DNA of 64,000 bases from Cryobacterium breve (GCF_004402375.1 NZ_SOGJ01000021.1:124754-188753), one strand, 5' to 3'; counted from the first letter of the stretch, positions 1 to 8,033 are shown. Notes: generated by a model from the sequence alone, not told the origin. Program-made: numbers and translations.

Positions 1-957
1 GAGTTCGATGTCGTCGACGTGCACGCCGCGAGCCGCGACATCCGTGGCGACGAGCACCTTGACGTCGCCGGCGCTGAACGCGGCGAGGTTGCGGTCACGC
101 GCCACCTGAGAAAGGTTGCCGTGCAGGTCGACGGAGGGAATCCCGGCGTCGGTGAGCGACTTGGCGAGCTTCTTGGCCTGGTGCTTGGTGCGCATGAAGA
201 GGATGCGACGGCCGGAGCCTGAGGCGAGCTTCTCGACGAGCGCCTTCTTCGATTCGACGCCGTCGATCTCGAACACGTGGTGGGTCATCGCGGAGACGTG
301 GCTGTTGGCCTCGTCGACCGAGTGCATGACCTCGTTGTGCAGGAAGCGGCGCACGATCTTGTCCACGCCGTTGTCGAGCGTGGCCGAGAACAGCAGGCGC
401 TGGCCGCTGCTGGGCGTCTTGTCCATGATGCGGGTGACGACGGGCAGGAAGCCCAGGTCGGCCATGTGGTCGGCCTCGTCGAGCACGGTGATCTCGACGG
501 CGTCGAGGCTGATGAAGCCCTGCTTCATGAGGTCCTCGAGGCGGCCGGGGCAGGCTACGACGATGTCGACGCCGGCCTTGAGCGCGGAGACCTGACGGCC
601 CTGCGAGACGCCTCCGAAGATGGTGGTCGTGTTGAGGCCGTAGGCCTCGGCCAGCGGCGTGAGTGCGTTGGTGATCTGGGTGGCGAGCTCGCGCGTCGGG
701 GCGAGGATCAGGCCGAGCGGGCGGCCCGGGCGGCGCTTGCCGCCGGCGAGCTTGCCGCCGAGGCGCGACACCATGGGCAGCGCGAACGCGAGGGTCTTGC
801 CGGAGCCCGTCTTACCGCGGCCGAGCACGTCGCGGCCGTTGAGGGTGTCGGGCAGCGTGTCCACCTGGATCGGGAACGGGCTGTCGATGCCCTGCTGCGT
901 CAAGATCGCGACGAGGGGGGCAGGCACGCCGAGCGCGCTAAAGGAAGTTTCAGACAA
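1..957 (-). CDS. DEAD-box ATP-dependent RNA helicase, N-terminal 319 residues (runs off the window)
   Basis: This ATP-dependent RNA helicase of the DEAD-box superfamily probably remodels structured RNA, as in cold-shock adaptation or ribosome assembly. On the reverse strand I read a Q motif ending in FPIQ, Walker A (KTGSGKT), PTRELA, the Walker B DEAD box and SAT (motif III), and then the start of the C-terminal RecA-like domain. The start is a TTG at 957 with GAAAGG a few bases upstream; no stop is reached before base 1, so the C-terminus is missing. A leader of roughly 210 nt with paired arms precedes it. The family is certain; which paralogue (DeaD, RhlE or other) cannot be told from this part. 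Confidence 0.93.
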   Translation of the reverse strand, partial: MSETSFSALGVPAPLVAILTQQGIDSPFPIQVDTLPDTLNGRDVLGRGKTGSGKTLAFALPMVSRLGGKLAGGKRRPGRPLGLILAPTRELATQITNALTPLAEAYGLNTTTIFGGVSQGRQVSALKAGVDIVVACPGRLEDLMKQGFISLDAVEITVLDEADHMADLGFLPVVTRIMDKTPSSGQRLLFSATLDNGVDKIVRRFLHNEVMHSVDEANSHVSAMTHHVFEIDGVESKKALVEKLASGSGRRILFMRTKHQAKKLAKSLTDAGIPSVDLHGNLSQVARDRNLAAFSAGDVKVLVATDVAARGVHVDDIEL

Positions 958-978
958 AATGGTGCCTTTCGGGCATCA

Positions 979-1032
979 GAGTCCTCGGGCATCCGTTCCG
1001 CAAGGGCGGTAACTCGGAACCGGAGAGGACTC
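979..1032 (-). promoter_or_regulatory. Structured leader hairpin upstream of the DEAD-box helicase
   Basis: GAGTCCTC (979-986) pairs with GAGGACTC (1025-1032), and inside it GTTCCG (995-1000) pairs with CGGAAC (1015-1020). A further short stem, TGCC/GGCA, lies directly at the ribosome binding site (about 961-974). A TAGGAT -10-like box on the reverse strand at 1175-1180 would give a leader of about 210 nt. The pairing is seen in the sequence; a regulatory role, such as cold-responsive or autogenous control of the helicase mRNA, is inference. Confidence 0.45.
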
Positions 1033-1190
1033 ACTTGGCGAAGGTGCCGATGGGCACATCCGTTCGCCGTAAGAAGGTTTGATTCGAAAAATCGGGCCAG
1101 CCCATGGGGGCCGCCGCAATAAGAAGAGGGCGTTCTACGACGCAGCGAGCGCAACTACGCACTCGCAAGCTTTCATCCTAGCGGATGTTG

Positions 1191-1871
1191 TCAAGCCTCC
1201 GGGTCGAACGCCCGTCCCGAGGGAGCCGAGGGGTGGCGCTCCTCGCCGGGCGCCAACTCGCCCACAGGCACCTCCGCAGCCACGGTGTTGCCGGCCTGAG
1301 GCAGCGGGCAGGCCCACATCGGGTCATACGCGCAGGACGGGTTGTAGGCGAAGTTGAAGTCGAGGACGATGCTGTCGTCGTCGGCCCCGGCACCCAGGTC
1401 GGCTCCCTTGACCGTGTCGAGCAGGTAGCGCCCGCCGCCGTAGGTTCCGCCGGGCTTGCCGGCCAGGCCGTCGCGTAGCGGCAGGAACAGGCCTCCGCCG
1501 TAGCTGGACAGCCGCCACAGGTCGATCGGCCCCAGGTAAGGCAGCCGCACGGTGCCCACGAGGTCGAACGGCACACGGCCGTCGGTGCCGGTGTCGACCG
1601 TGATGCGCGCCGGGTGCTCCGCCCGGTGCACCTCGACTTCGAACCGCCAGTCGGGGTCGTAGGCGGCGACCGGCAGCCCGCTGAACCCGGCCCGGTCGTC
1701 GGGCATCAGCGGCGACGACGGATGTCCACCGAACAGGTCATCCCGACCGCTTCGCCACAGCTCGTGGCCGGCGGCCGGGTCGTGGGCGCTGAGCTGGCGC
1801 ACGCCGGCGTAGAGACCGAACACGCGCCGGCGCCAGTCGGCCACCTGCAGGGCGCCGAGGGTGGTGGTCAT
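1191..1871 (-). CDS. DUF1684 family protein
   Basis: A 226-residue soluble protein that I recognise as DUF1684. The family's C-terminal signature is clear: LDFNFAYNPSCAYD followed by WACPLPQAGN and an acidic stretch (VPVGELAPGE). The central part holds glycine-rich loops and a PYLG-type segment. The biochemical function of the family is not established. It overlaps the upstream SRPBCC-like gene by four bases (ATGA at 1868-1871), so the two are probably translationally coupled and co-transcribed. No signal peptide or membrane segment is visible. The product name is secure but the role is unknown. Confidence 0.85.
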   Translation of the reverse strand: MTTTLGALQVADWRRRVFGLYAGVRQLSAHDPAAGHELWRSGRDDLFGGHPSSPLMPDDRAGFSGLPVAAYDPDWRFEVEVHRAEHPARITVDTGTDGRVPFDLVGTVRLPYLGPIDLWRLSSYGGGLFLPLRDGLAGKPGGTYGGGRYLLDTVKGADLGAGADDDSIVLDFNFAYNPSCAYDPMWACPLPQAGNTVAAEVPVGELAPGEERHPSAPSGRAFDPEA

Positions 1872-2410
1872 GAAGTCGCGCCGGATCCGTGGGAATCGGC
1901 GTCGGCCGGGGCTGGCTCATCGACTCCGAGGTCGAGGCTCCAGTTCGGAGCGAGGCGCTTGAGCTGGTGCAGGCGCCACTGCCAGAGCGCCCAGAACACG
2001 GGCCAGCTCGCAAGGGTCAGCGCGCCCGTGCGGAAGATCAGCTGGTCCCGGAAGAGAGTCTTGCCGGTGCCGGCCGGATCGGGAGCCACCGCCATCCGGT
2101 GGTCCCAGAGCGTGACCGATGCGAGCGGCCCCGACACGCCGCGTCCGGTATCGCGCAGGATGCGCACGCCGTCTCTGCGAGTGGTGGCCATCGTCAGCCG
2201 GATCACCTGATCGCCCATCGGAACCAGGCCGAGCGCGGTCAGGCTGACCGGATGCTCACCCGGCTCCCAGATGGTGGGAAAGCCATCCATCTCCAGAGAT
2301 TCGACGCTCACCACGGGTGAGCTCACCTCGCGGAACACGGCGGGACTCCGCAGGGCGCGCCAAGCGGCATCCGGGGAGCAGTCGAGGATCTCTTTCAGAA
2401 GAACGCGCAT
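1868..2410 (-). CDS. SRPBCC-like (START/polyketide-cyclase fold) hypothetical protein
   Basis: A 180-residue protein. It opens with a strand, a short Pro-Asp-Ala-Ala-Trp helix (CSPDAAWRALRS) and a P-V-V-S-V-E strand. It ends with a long C-terminal helix of the type WALWQWRLHQLKRLAP, preceded by FRDQLIFRTGALTLASWPVFWALW. This pattern resembles SRPBCC ligand-binding proteins, but no catalytic residues can be named. It is the first gene of a probable two-gene unit with the DUF1684 gene, with an ATGA overlap, and is divergent from the EVE-domain gene 43 bases away. The ligand is unknown. Confidence 0.6.
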   Translation of the reverse strand: MRVLLKEILDCSPDAAWRALRSPAVFREVSSPVVSVESLEMDGFPTIWEPGEHPVSLTALGLVPMGDQVIRLTMATTRRDGVRILRDTGRGVSGPLASVTLWDHRMAVAPDPAGTGKTLFRDQLIFRTGALTLASWPVFWALWQWRLHQLKRLAPNWSLDLGVDEPAPADADSHGSGATS

Positions 2411-2453
2411 GACTCCAGTCTGTGGTGCCGGGGCATGCAGTACAACTGAGAGA

Positions 2454-2882
2454 GTGGCAATTCGATACTGGCTGGGCGTCGCCTCCCGTGAACACGTGCT
2501 TCGTGCCGTCGCGGTAGGGCTTGTGCAGGCCCGCCACGGAGCCAGGGCGGCGCTGGAGCAGATGGGCGAGTCCGACGGGGTGGTCTACTACTCGCCGAAG
2601 ACCGACATCCACGGTGACAGCCTGCGGGAGTTCACCGCGATCGGGCGCATCGCCCCCGGAATCGTGCATCAGGGGGAGTCAGCCGCCCCGAGTTCGTACC
2701 GCCCCTGGCGACGTCACATCGACTACGAAACGGATGCTGTCGCCACCTCGATCCGCCCCCTGCTCTCGGTGCTCGAATTCACCCGCAGCAACCCCAACTG
2801 GGGGTTCCAGCTTCGGCGGGGGCTGCTCGAGATCTCGCGGCACGACTTCGAGCTGATCCGGCGGCAGATGCGCCGGGCGTAG
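2454..2882 (+). CDS. EVE-domain protein (UPF0310-like)
   Basis: A 142-residue EVE-domain protein, a PUA-like fold; family members bind modified bases in nucleic acid. Family landmarks are the opening IRYWLGVASREHV, a conserved QARHG, then VVYYSPKT and FTAIGRI, and a C-terminal FELIRRQM helix. I chose the GTG at 2454 because it gives the usual family N-terminus; the frame stays open further upstream but shows no homology there. The stop codon lies in a small GGGCG/CGCCC hairpin. The target (modified DNA or RNA) cannot be told from the sequence. No restriction or methylation genes are adjacent. Confidence 0.8.
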   Translation: MAIRYWLGVASREHVLRAVAVGLVQARHGARAALEQMGESDGVVYYSPKTDIHGDSLREFTAIGRIAPGIVHQGESAAPSSYRPWRRHIDYETDAVATSIRPLLSVLEFTRSNPNWGFQLRRGLLEISRHDFELIRRQMRRA

Positions 2883-2936
2883 CGCCCGCCCCACGCTTCA
2901 CCCGCCCGAGCCGTTTCCGCGCCGCGCCCTCACCCT

Positions 2937-3012
2937 CCGCCGAGTTGGTTTGAAGCGGTCGAGTTCGCCCAACGTGCCACTCGAACTCGACCGCAGGTGT
3001 CGACTTCGGCGG
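2937..3012. repeat. Nested inverted repeat, REP-like
   Basis: A perfect 13-bp inverted repeat, GCGGTCGAGTTCG (2955-2967) and its complement (2982-2994), is separated by 14 bases. An outer imperfect pair, CCGCCGA (2937-2943) against TCGGCGG (3006-3012), encloses it. It sits in the gap between the EVE gene and the coiled-coil gene and has no T-tract on either side, so it is not an obvious intrinsic terminator. Confidence 0.6.
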
Positions 3013-3116
3013 GAGTCGCCGTGAGCGGTCTGTCGCTCCGGCGTTTATAGGCAGGATCGGCGATTTTCGTGAAGGTGCCGCCTCATTCGGGGCAGGGCGG
3101 TAACGCATCAAGTCGG

Positions 3117-3122
3117 TACACT
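3117..3122 (+). promoter_or_regulatory. Candidate -10 box of a leaderless transcript
   Basis: TACACT matches the actinobacterial TANNNT -10 pattern and ends six bases before the ATG at 3129, so transcription would begin at or next to the start codon. The GGGGG between them is too close to the ATG to be a normal ribosome binding site. No convincing -35 is visible. Confidence 0.4.
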
Positions 3123-3128
3123 GGGGGT

Positions 3129-4394
3129 ATGTCTGGCGAGTTCTGGTGGGTGCCCTCGGCCGTCGTCTTCGGTGGGGCGGTAACGGTGTTTGCGTTTGTC
3201 GTGGCGCTGTTGCGGCGCAGGGCCCGGGCGCGCACCCGGGTGGACGAGGCTCTGGCAGCGGAGCGCACGAGAGCTGCCGCCATCGCCCTGGTCCGCGCAG
3301 ACGACGTGATCGAGGCGGCCACCGACGAGCACGGTTTCGCGTTGGCCCAGTTCGGGGAGAATGCCACCGGCGAGTTTGCCGCAGCGCTCGATGCCTCACG
3401 GCGGCAGGTGCGCGACGCCTTCCTGCTGCAGCAGAGACTCGACGACAGCGTGCCCGATTCGGAGGACGAGCGTCGCCGCTGGACCGAGCAGATCATCGCC
3501 CTCGCCGACGAGGCCGTGCAGCGCCTGGGCTCCGAGACCCGCGTCTTCGACTCCCGGCGCGGCGTCGAGCGGGACGCCCCGCTGCTGCTCGAGAAGTTGT
3601 GCCGCCGGCTTGACCGGGTTGCCGACCGAGTCGCGGCCGGCACCGCCAGTCTCTCCCGCCTCAGCCGCACCTACGCAGCGACTGCCCTGGCTCCGATCAG
3701 CGGCAACGTCGCCCGCGCCGAAATCGCGCTCGCCAAGGCCCGTCGGGCAGTGGATGCCGCCGCAGCTGGGCTCGTTCGCGAGGCCACGGATCCCGTGGGC
3801 GACCAGTTGCTCGCAGCAGAGCAGGCCCTGCACCAGGCCGGCACTCTCCTCGATGCGATCGAGCTCGGCGAAGACCAGCTGCACGTCGGCTTCGCCTCGC
3901 TCGCCCGCGCGCTCGACGCCGCGGACGTCGAGCTGACGGAGGTCCGCGTTCTGCGCGACTCCCACGAGGAGACCGCTGCGCGCGGCGAACTCAACCTCGT
4001 CGTGGCGGAGGCCGACCGCGTGGTGGGCGAGCTGCGGCATCCGTCGCGCCTGAGCGACCCCGCAGCCGACCAGGCCCGGCTGCGCACCGCGATGGACGGT
4101 CTCGACGTGATCCGTTCCGAGGCCCGCAACCGCCAGTTGCGGCTCGACAACGCCCGCGGGGCGCTGACCGGTGCCCTTCTGGCGGCGCGCAGCCAGACCA
4201 CCGTCACCCGGGACTTCATCACTGCCCATCCCGGGTGCGTGGGCGCCGCCGCCCGCACCCGCCTGGCCGAGGCCGAGCGCCAGCTGAGCCTGGCAGGCTC
4301 GGAGGCAGACCCGGTCTCCGCCCTGGACACCGCCCGCAGTGCGATGACGCACGCCACGGACGCCGACGCGCTCGCCCGCTTCGACGCCCGGTAG
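3129..4394 (+). CDS. Membrane-anchored coiled-coil protein of unknown function
   Basis: A 421-residue protein with one N-terminal transmembrane segment (about residues 4-25), a basic RRRARARTR stretch just after it, and then a long alanine/leucine/arginine-rich helical region to the C-terminus that should form coiled coils. The region resembles the C-terminal part of actinobacterial TPM-domain proteins, but no TPM domain is present. The start at 3129 puts the hydrophobic segment at the N-terminus; it is probably leaderless. It lies 60 bases upstream of the ComB-like gene on the same strand. The helices suggest a structural or envelope role; no enzyme motif is seen. Confidence 0.65.
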   Translation: MSGEFWWVPSAVVFGGAVTVFAFVVALLRRRARARTRVDEALAAERTRAAAIALVRADDVIEAATDEHGFALAQFGENATGEFAAALDASRRQVRDAFLLQQRLDDSVPDSEDERRRWTEQIIALADEAVQRLGSETRVFDSRRGVERDAPLLLEKLCRRLDRVADRVAAGTASLSRLSRTYAATALAPISGNVARAEIALAKARRAVDAAAAGLVREATDPVGDQLLAAEQALHQAGTLLDAIELGEDQLHVGFASLARALDAADVELTEVRVLRDSHEETAARGELNLVVAEADRVVGELRHPSRLSDPAADQARLRTAMDGLDVIRSEARNRQLRLDNARGALTGALLAARSQTTVTRDFITAHPGCVGAAARTRLAEAERQLSLAGSEADPVSALDTARSAMTHATDADALARFDAR

Positions 4395-4442
4395 GAGTGC
4401 GGCGGCGTGGGTTCCGGTGCTGTCGGGCTGCGCCCGCACCAC

Positions 4443-4448
4443 TACCCT
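4443..4448 (+). promoter_or_regulatory. Candidate -10 box of a leaderless transcript
   Basis: TACCCT ends six bases before the GTG start at 4455, and no Shine-Dalgarno sequence lies between. The arrangement TACCCTTgTCC just before the start is nearly the same as that before the gene at 37907. Confidence 0.4.
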
Positions 4449-4454
4449 TGTCCT

Positions 4455-5039
4455 GTGAACAACGCCGCGCCCCAGCAGAAGTATCAGGTTCGCTTCGACG
4501 TGGGCCTGGCCGGATTCCAGGCCCTGGCCGCCCCGGCCGACGTGGTCATCCTCGCCGATGCGTTGCCCGCAACCGACGCTGGACCTTTGGTCTCCACGTC
4601 GCTGCACGCCCACCAGGTCATCGCCGCGAACCTCTCCAATAGCGCGAGCGTGGCCGAGTGGGTGCTGGAACGGCAAGCGGAAAAGGGCGACCGGTTCGCC
4701 GTTGCCGTGATCGCCGTTGGTGAGCGACGGGCCGACGGCAGTAGCCGTTTCGCGATGGAGGACCTGCTCGTTGCCGGCGCCGTGATCGACGCCCTAGCTG
4801 CCCGCGGTATCGACCACTGCTCACCGGAGGCGGCCGCGGCCGCCGCCAGTTTCGCGGGTCTCAAGCAGGCCGTGCGGCACCTGGTGACGGCGTCCGAAAC
4901 CGCTCAGGCTCTCGCCAAGGCCGGACGCCAGGACGAGGTGCAGGCCGCGGTGCGCACACCAGTCGCAGCGTCTGTGACGGATGTTCCAGCGCCGTCCCCG
5001 GGAATCTCCCGACTGCGGGAATTCGCCTTTCCGGCCTGA
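4455..5039 (+). CDS. ComB-like 2-phosphosulfolactate phosphatase family protein
   Basis: A 194-residue protein related to ComB, the Mg-dependent 2-phosphosulfolactate phosphatase of coenzyme M biosynthesis in archaea. Recognisable parts are YQVRFDVGLAG near the N-terminus, AVIAVGERR in the middle, and a C-terminal region with DLLVAGAVIDAL, C-S-P-E-A and AGLKQAVRHLVTASE followed by SVTDVPAP. Actinobacteria are not known to make coenzyme M, so the bacterial substrate is unclear. The GTG at 4455 gives the family-like N-terminus and follows a TACCCT box by six bases. No other pathway gene is nearby. Confidence 0.72.
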   Translation: MNNAAPQQKYQVRFDVGLAGFQALAAPADVVILADALPATDAGPLVSTSLHAHQVIAANLSNSASVAEWVLERQAEKGDRFAVAVIAVGERRADGSSRFAMEDLLVAGAVIDALAARGIDHCSPEAAAAAASFAGLKQAVRHLVTASETAQALAKAGRQDEVQAAVRTPVAASVTDVPAPSPGISRLREFAFPA

Positions 5040-5116
5040 GGTTGAATCCAGCAGGTCCGGTCAGTGATTGCACCCAGAACCGCACCCCTCGTCGCCACAC
5101 TGAAGGAGAACCCCGC

Positions 5117-5419
5117 ATGAAGGCAGAACTCAACGGCATCGTCATCGCCGAAGCACCCCAGGCAGACCTCCTCAGGATCGAGGGCAACTGGTACTTCCCG
5201 CCGGCGAGCGTGAATGCCGATCTGCTCCTCGCAAGCCCCACCCAGTACACCTGTTCGTGGAAGGGCGAGTGTCAGTACTTCAGCATCATGGACGGCGAAA
5301 CCCTGCTGCAGGACCGCGCGTTCAGCTACCCGACTCCGCCGTCGGCCTCGTTCGACCGCGTCGGCCAGGACTACAGCAACTACGTCGCCTTCTGGAAAGA
5401 GATTCGGGTCTCCGAGTAG
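5117..5419 (+). CDS. DUF427 domain protein
   Basis: A 100-residue DUF427 protein, a small single-domain beta fold of unknown biochemical role. Landmarks are an N-terminal KAELNGIVIAEAP, the YFPPASVNADLL segment, then TQYTCSWKGECQYFS and the aromatic C-terminus DYSNYVAFWKEIRV. The ATG at 5117 has AAGGAG about ten bases upstream, which fixes the start. Its stop lies only ten bases from the end of the convergent SprT-like gene, and no terminator is visible in that gap. Confidence 0.88.
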   Translation: MKAELNGIVIAEAPQADLLRIEGNWYFPPASVNADLLLASPTQYTCSWKGECQYFSIMDGETLLQDRAFSYPTPPSASFDRVGQDYSNYVAFWKEIRVSE

Positions 5420-5429
5420 CCCGCGACCC

Positions 5430-5927
5430 CTACTCATCTCCTGTCGCCGCTGCGGCCCGGCGTCGGGCCGCAGCCGTGATCTCGCGCCGCGTCCACTGGA
5501 TCAGGTACGCCATGTCGAATCCGCGCCCGCACAGTCCGCAGGCGAATGACCGCGTTGGTTTCCGGTAGCGATAGTGCACGTGCCCGAACGGACACGTTCC
5601 GACCCAGGGCGCGAGTTCGTCGGCGATCTCACCGTCGTGGGTCCGCTTGCCTTCGTAGCCGAGGTTCTGCGCGGTCAGCTTCCATCTCGGTCCGTGACCG
5701 GCGCGCGGGCCGGCCAGCGCGTGCGCGACCTCGTGTAGAAGGATTTGGTGCACGTCGTCGTCGCCGTAGCGCGCGGCCAGGTACCGGGACACGGTGATGC
5801 GACGCACGGAGTAATTGCACAGCCCCGCCCGTTTCTTCGCGTTGTCGAATGCGAAGGTCCAACTGGGGTCGAGGTGCAGAGTGATCAGGGCGTCCGCCCA
5901 GTGGCGCACACGGTTGAGATCGGCCAT
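5430..5927 (-). CDS. SprT-like zinc metalloprotease domain protein
   Basis: A 165-residue SprT-family protein. The metallopeptidase motif HEVAH is present, with a further histidine in the AGHGPRW segment that is probably the third zinc ligand. A C-terminal zinc-ribbon-like part shows a single Cys (CPFGH) and a Cys pair (CGLCGRGF). Related SprT/Spartan domains act on DNA-protein crosslinks in eukaryotes; the bacterial role is not well defined. It overlaps the end of the upstream dehydrogenase by one base (TGATG at 5927), so it is probably translated by coupling. The fold is secure but the substrate is not. Confidence 0.85.
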   Translation of the reverse strand: MADLNRVRHWADALITLHLDPSWTFAFDNAKKRAGLCNYSVRRITVSRYLAARYGDDDVHQILLHEVAHALAGPRAGHGPRWKLTAQNLGYEGKRTHDGEIADELAPWVGTCPFGHVHYRYRKPTRSFACGLCGRGFDMAYLIQWTRREITAAARRRAAAATGDE

Positions 5928-7102
5928 CAGGGTGCCACCGCCACCTGGTAGAGCCGGTCGTCGCCGGGGGAGGGGGTGCCTCGGCCATCGGTGTTATTAC
6001 TCACGAACCACAGTGTGCCATCTGGTCCAGGCACCACATCCCGCAGCCGACCGAAGCTGTTCACAAACCAGTCGTCGACTTCACCTGTAGAGGGATGGAA
6101 GCGCCAGAGCCGCTCGCCGCGAAGGGCGGCCATGAAGATGGTGTCGTTCACGATCGCAAGTCCGCTCGGGCTGGCTTCGCTCGTGGGCCACTGCTGCACC
6201 GGGTCGATGAAGCCGGGGTCGGCATCCGTGCCCTGCATGCCCTCGACGACCGGCCAGCCGTAGTTGCCGCCCGCCGTGATGCGGTTGAGTTCATCCCAGG
6301 TGTTCTGGCCGAACTCGCTGGCCCAGAGCTGACCGGTGGAGTCCCAGGCAATGCCCTGCGGGTTGCGGTGGCCGGAGGAATAGACGAGGGTTCCGAACGG
6401 GTTGTCATCGGGCACGGCACCGGTCGGGGTCATCCGCAGGATCTTACCGCCGAGAGAGGCCGGATCCTGAGCGTTGCCGGAATCGCCGGCGTCGCCGGCC
6501 GTGGCGTAGAGCAGGTCATCAGGACCGAAGGCAAGCCGGCCGCCGTTGTGGTTGCCGGCCTTCGGGATTGCGTCGAGAACCGGTTCGGCGTCCCCGAGCG
6601 TGTGGGAGCCGGCCGAGCCGAACAGTGGCATCCGCACGATGCGGTTGTCATCTGCGCCCGTGAGATAGGCGTAGACCCAACCTGTGCCGCCCGGTGCGGC
6701 CGGGTCGGGCAAGGCGGCGAGGCCCAGCAGTCCGCCCTCGCCGCCTGGGCGTGCCTCGGCGACCCGGCCGGCATCGCGCAGGGCGCCGTCGGGGAGGAGT
6801 TCGCGGACGAGCGTCGTGTCCCGTTCGCTGATCAGCGTGCCCTCGTTCGGGAAATGCAGGATCGACCAGGGTGCGTTCAGGCCGGAGGCGATGACGACCG
6901 GGTCGCCCACCGGGCGGACCGGCAGGCCGGGGGAGGGGGAGGGGGAGCCGGCCTCGGCCGTTCCGGACGGAACCGGCTGCGCGGGGGTCGAGGTGGCCGC
7001 CGAGGGTGGCGGCGGGCTCGCCGTGCATGCACCGAGCAACAGGAGCGCGGCCAGGGTCAGGGTCCCGGCCGTGCTGGTGCGTGCGCTCATCCGCCGGTTC
7101 AT
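5927..7102 (-). CDS. Lipoprotein PQQ-dependent sugar dehydrogenase-like protein (GSDH family)
   Basis: A 391-residue six-bladed propeller protein of the glucose/sorbosone dehydrogenase family, probably an exported quinoprotein oxidising sugars or related alcohols. The N-terminus is a lipoprotein signal ending in the lipobox LLLGAC, followed by a Pro/Ser/Thr-rich linker. Family signatures follow: GLNAPWSI, GEGGLLGLA, the GNHNGGRL motif with its catalytic-type histidine, SSGHRNPQGIAWD, and ELNRITAGGNYGWP. The start at 7102 is one of several in-frame ATGs (7123, 7102, 7090); the choice does not change the signal peptide core. Genes for PQQ synthesis are not in the window. Confidence 0.88.
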   Translation of the reverse strand: MNRRMSARTSTAGTLTLAALLLLGACTASPPPPSAATSTPAQPVPSGTAEAGSPSPSPGLPVRPVGDPVVIASGLNAPWSILHFPNEGTLISERDTTLVRELLPDGALRDAGRVAEARPGGEGGLLGLAALPDPAAPGGTGWVYAYLTGADDNRIVRMPLFGSAGSHTLGDAEPVLDAIPKAGNHNGGRLAFGPDDLLYATAGDAGDSGNAQDPASLGGKILRMTPTGAVPDDNPFGTLVYSSGHRNPQGIAWDSTGQLWASEFGQNTWDELNRITAGGNYGWPVVEGMQGTDADPGFIDPVQQWPTSEASPSGLAIVNDTIFMAALRGERLWRFHPSTGEVDDWFVNSFGRLRDVVPGPDGTLWFVSNNTDGRGTPSPGDDRLYQVAVAP

Positions 7103-7469
7103 GTTCTCGTTCACGCTCCACATCGTCTCGAACCGGCACGTTCGCCGACACTGATTCCAGCATGCCCCGGATCGCCGCTGCAGGGTGCGCGGTCCCGCTT
7201 GTTCACAACTCCTGCACAGTTCAGGCGCCGAGCGGGCGAACGCCGGGTCGTCGCACCCGGAATTCCGGGCCCGCCCCGCGCCGGCGGAGGGCTGTTCAGG
7301 AGCTATGCAGAGTCCGACCGGATGTCCGGATGTCCGCTGCCTGCCGCCCGCTGCCGGTCGCCAACTGCCGGTCGCCAACTGCTTGCCGCCCGCTGACGGA
7401 TGCCCGCTGCCGGATGCCCGCCGCCGGAACGACAGCCGCGGGCAGGAGCCGATGCAGCCTGCCGCAGCG
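7103..7469. other. Intergenic region with short GC-rich repeats
   Basis: This 367-base gap separates the dehydrogenase and TPR genes. It holds an imperfect inverted repeat (7204-7307) and a run of short direct repeats at about 7318-7425: GGATGTCC twice in a row, GGTCGCCAACTGCC/T twice in a row, GCCGCCCGCTG twice, and GGATGCCCGC twice. I see no credible gene here. Confidence 0.6.
7204..7307. repeat. Imperfect inverted repeat, REP-like
   Basis: CACAACTCCTGCACAG (7204-7219) matches the complement of CTGTTCAGGAGCTATG (7292-7307) at 13 of 16 positions, with 72 bases between. The core, CAGGAG within a longer arm, resembles the better conserved element at 8130-8225, so the two may be degenerate members of one family. 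Confidence 0.45.
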
Positions 7470-8033
7470 CTACTGTTGCTGGCCGGCCTGGCGGCGCTCG
7501 GCGATGAAGGACTCGACCACGGCGACGGCGACGAGCGCGCTCTCGAGGAGTGCCGGCGTGGCACCGGCCTGCTCACGCAGCGTCACCGAGGCCCTGAAGT
7601 CGGCCAGGGCGGCGTCAAGGTCACCCTGTTCGAAGTACACCTTGCCGCGGCTTTCCCGGGCAAACGCGGCGACAGCGCCCCACTCATGCGTTTCGGATTC
7701 GAGCACGCAGTGGGTCAGTTCGGTGGCAGCCTCGTCAAGTTTGCCCCGGAACTGCTGCACCTGGGCGCGACGGATGCGGCTGAACGCCAGTTCCTCTCTC
7801 GACCCGGTGAATCTGGACTGGCGCAGCGCCGCGTTCGCCATGTCCCAGGCCTCGTCGAGCCGGCCGGTCAGTCGCAGCAGCACGACCTTCTCGTTGAGAG
7901 CAGACAGGCTGCGCAGCTCGCCGAGTTCGCCGAGGCGCAACTCAGCGGCATGGAGGTCGACTTTCTCACGCAGGGTGACGGCGTCGTAGCCAGTGATGAT
8001 GGGCAGGGTGTGGTCCTGAGGCGAAGGCGGCAC
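7470..8033 (-). CDS. TPR-like helical repeat protein, function unknown
   Basis: A 187-residue soluble protein made of helical hairpins. Several TPR-like units can be read, for example ALNEKVVLLRLTGRLDEAWDM, FSRIRRAQVQQFRGKLDEAA and SRGKVYFEQGDLDAALADFR, with the small/large residue spacing and a glycine at the turn. Such proteins bind peptides or partner proteins. No enzymatic domain is attached. It lies downstream of the methyltransferase-like gene on the same strand with 276 bases between, which includes an inverted repeat, so co-transcription is uncertain. Confidence 0.75.
   Translation of the reverse strand: MPPSPQDHTLPIITGYDAVTLREKVDLHAAELRLGELGELRSLSALNEKVVLLRLTGRLDEAWDMANAALRQSRFTGSREELAFSRIRRAQVQQFRGKLDEAATELTHCVLESETHEWGAVAAFARESRGKVYFEQGDLDAALADFRASVTLREQAGATPALLESALVAVAVVESFIAERRQAGQQQ

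Noticed and set aside
6095-7396. A 433-codon forward frame opposite the sugar dehydrogenase.
   Set aside because: The reverse-strand protein has a lipobox and family motifs, whereas the forward frame is a Gly/Ala/Arg-rich shadow.
7318-7425. Clustered short repeats that could be taken for a small CRISPR array.
   Set aside because: Repeats are 8-13 bases, adjacent or irregularly spaced, with no uniform spacers and no cas genes.
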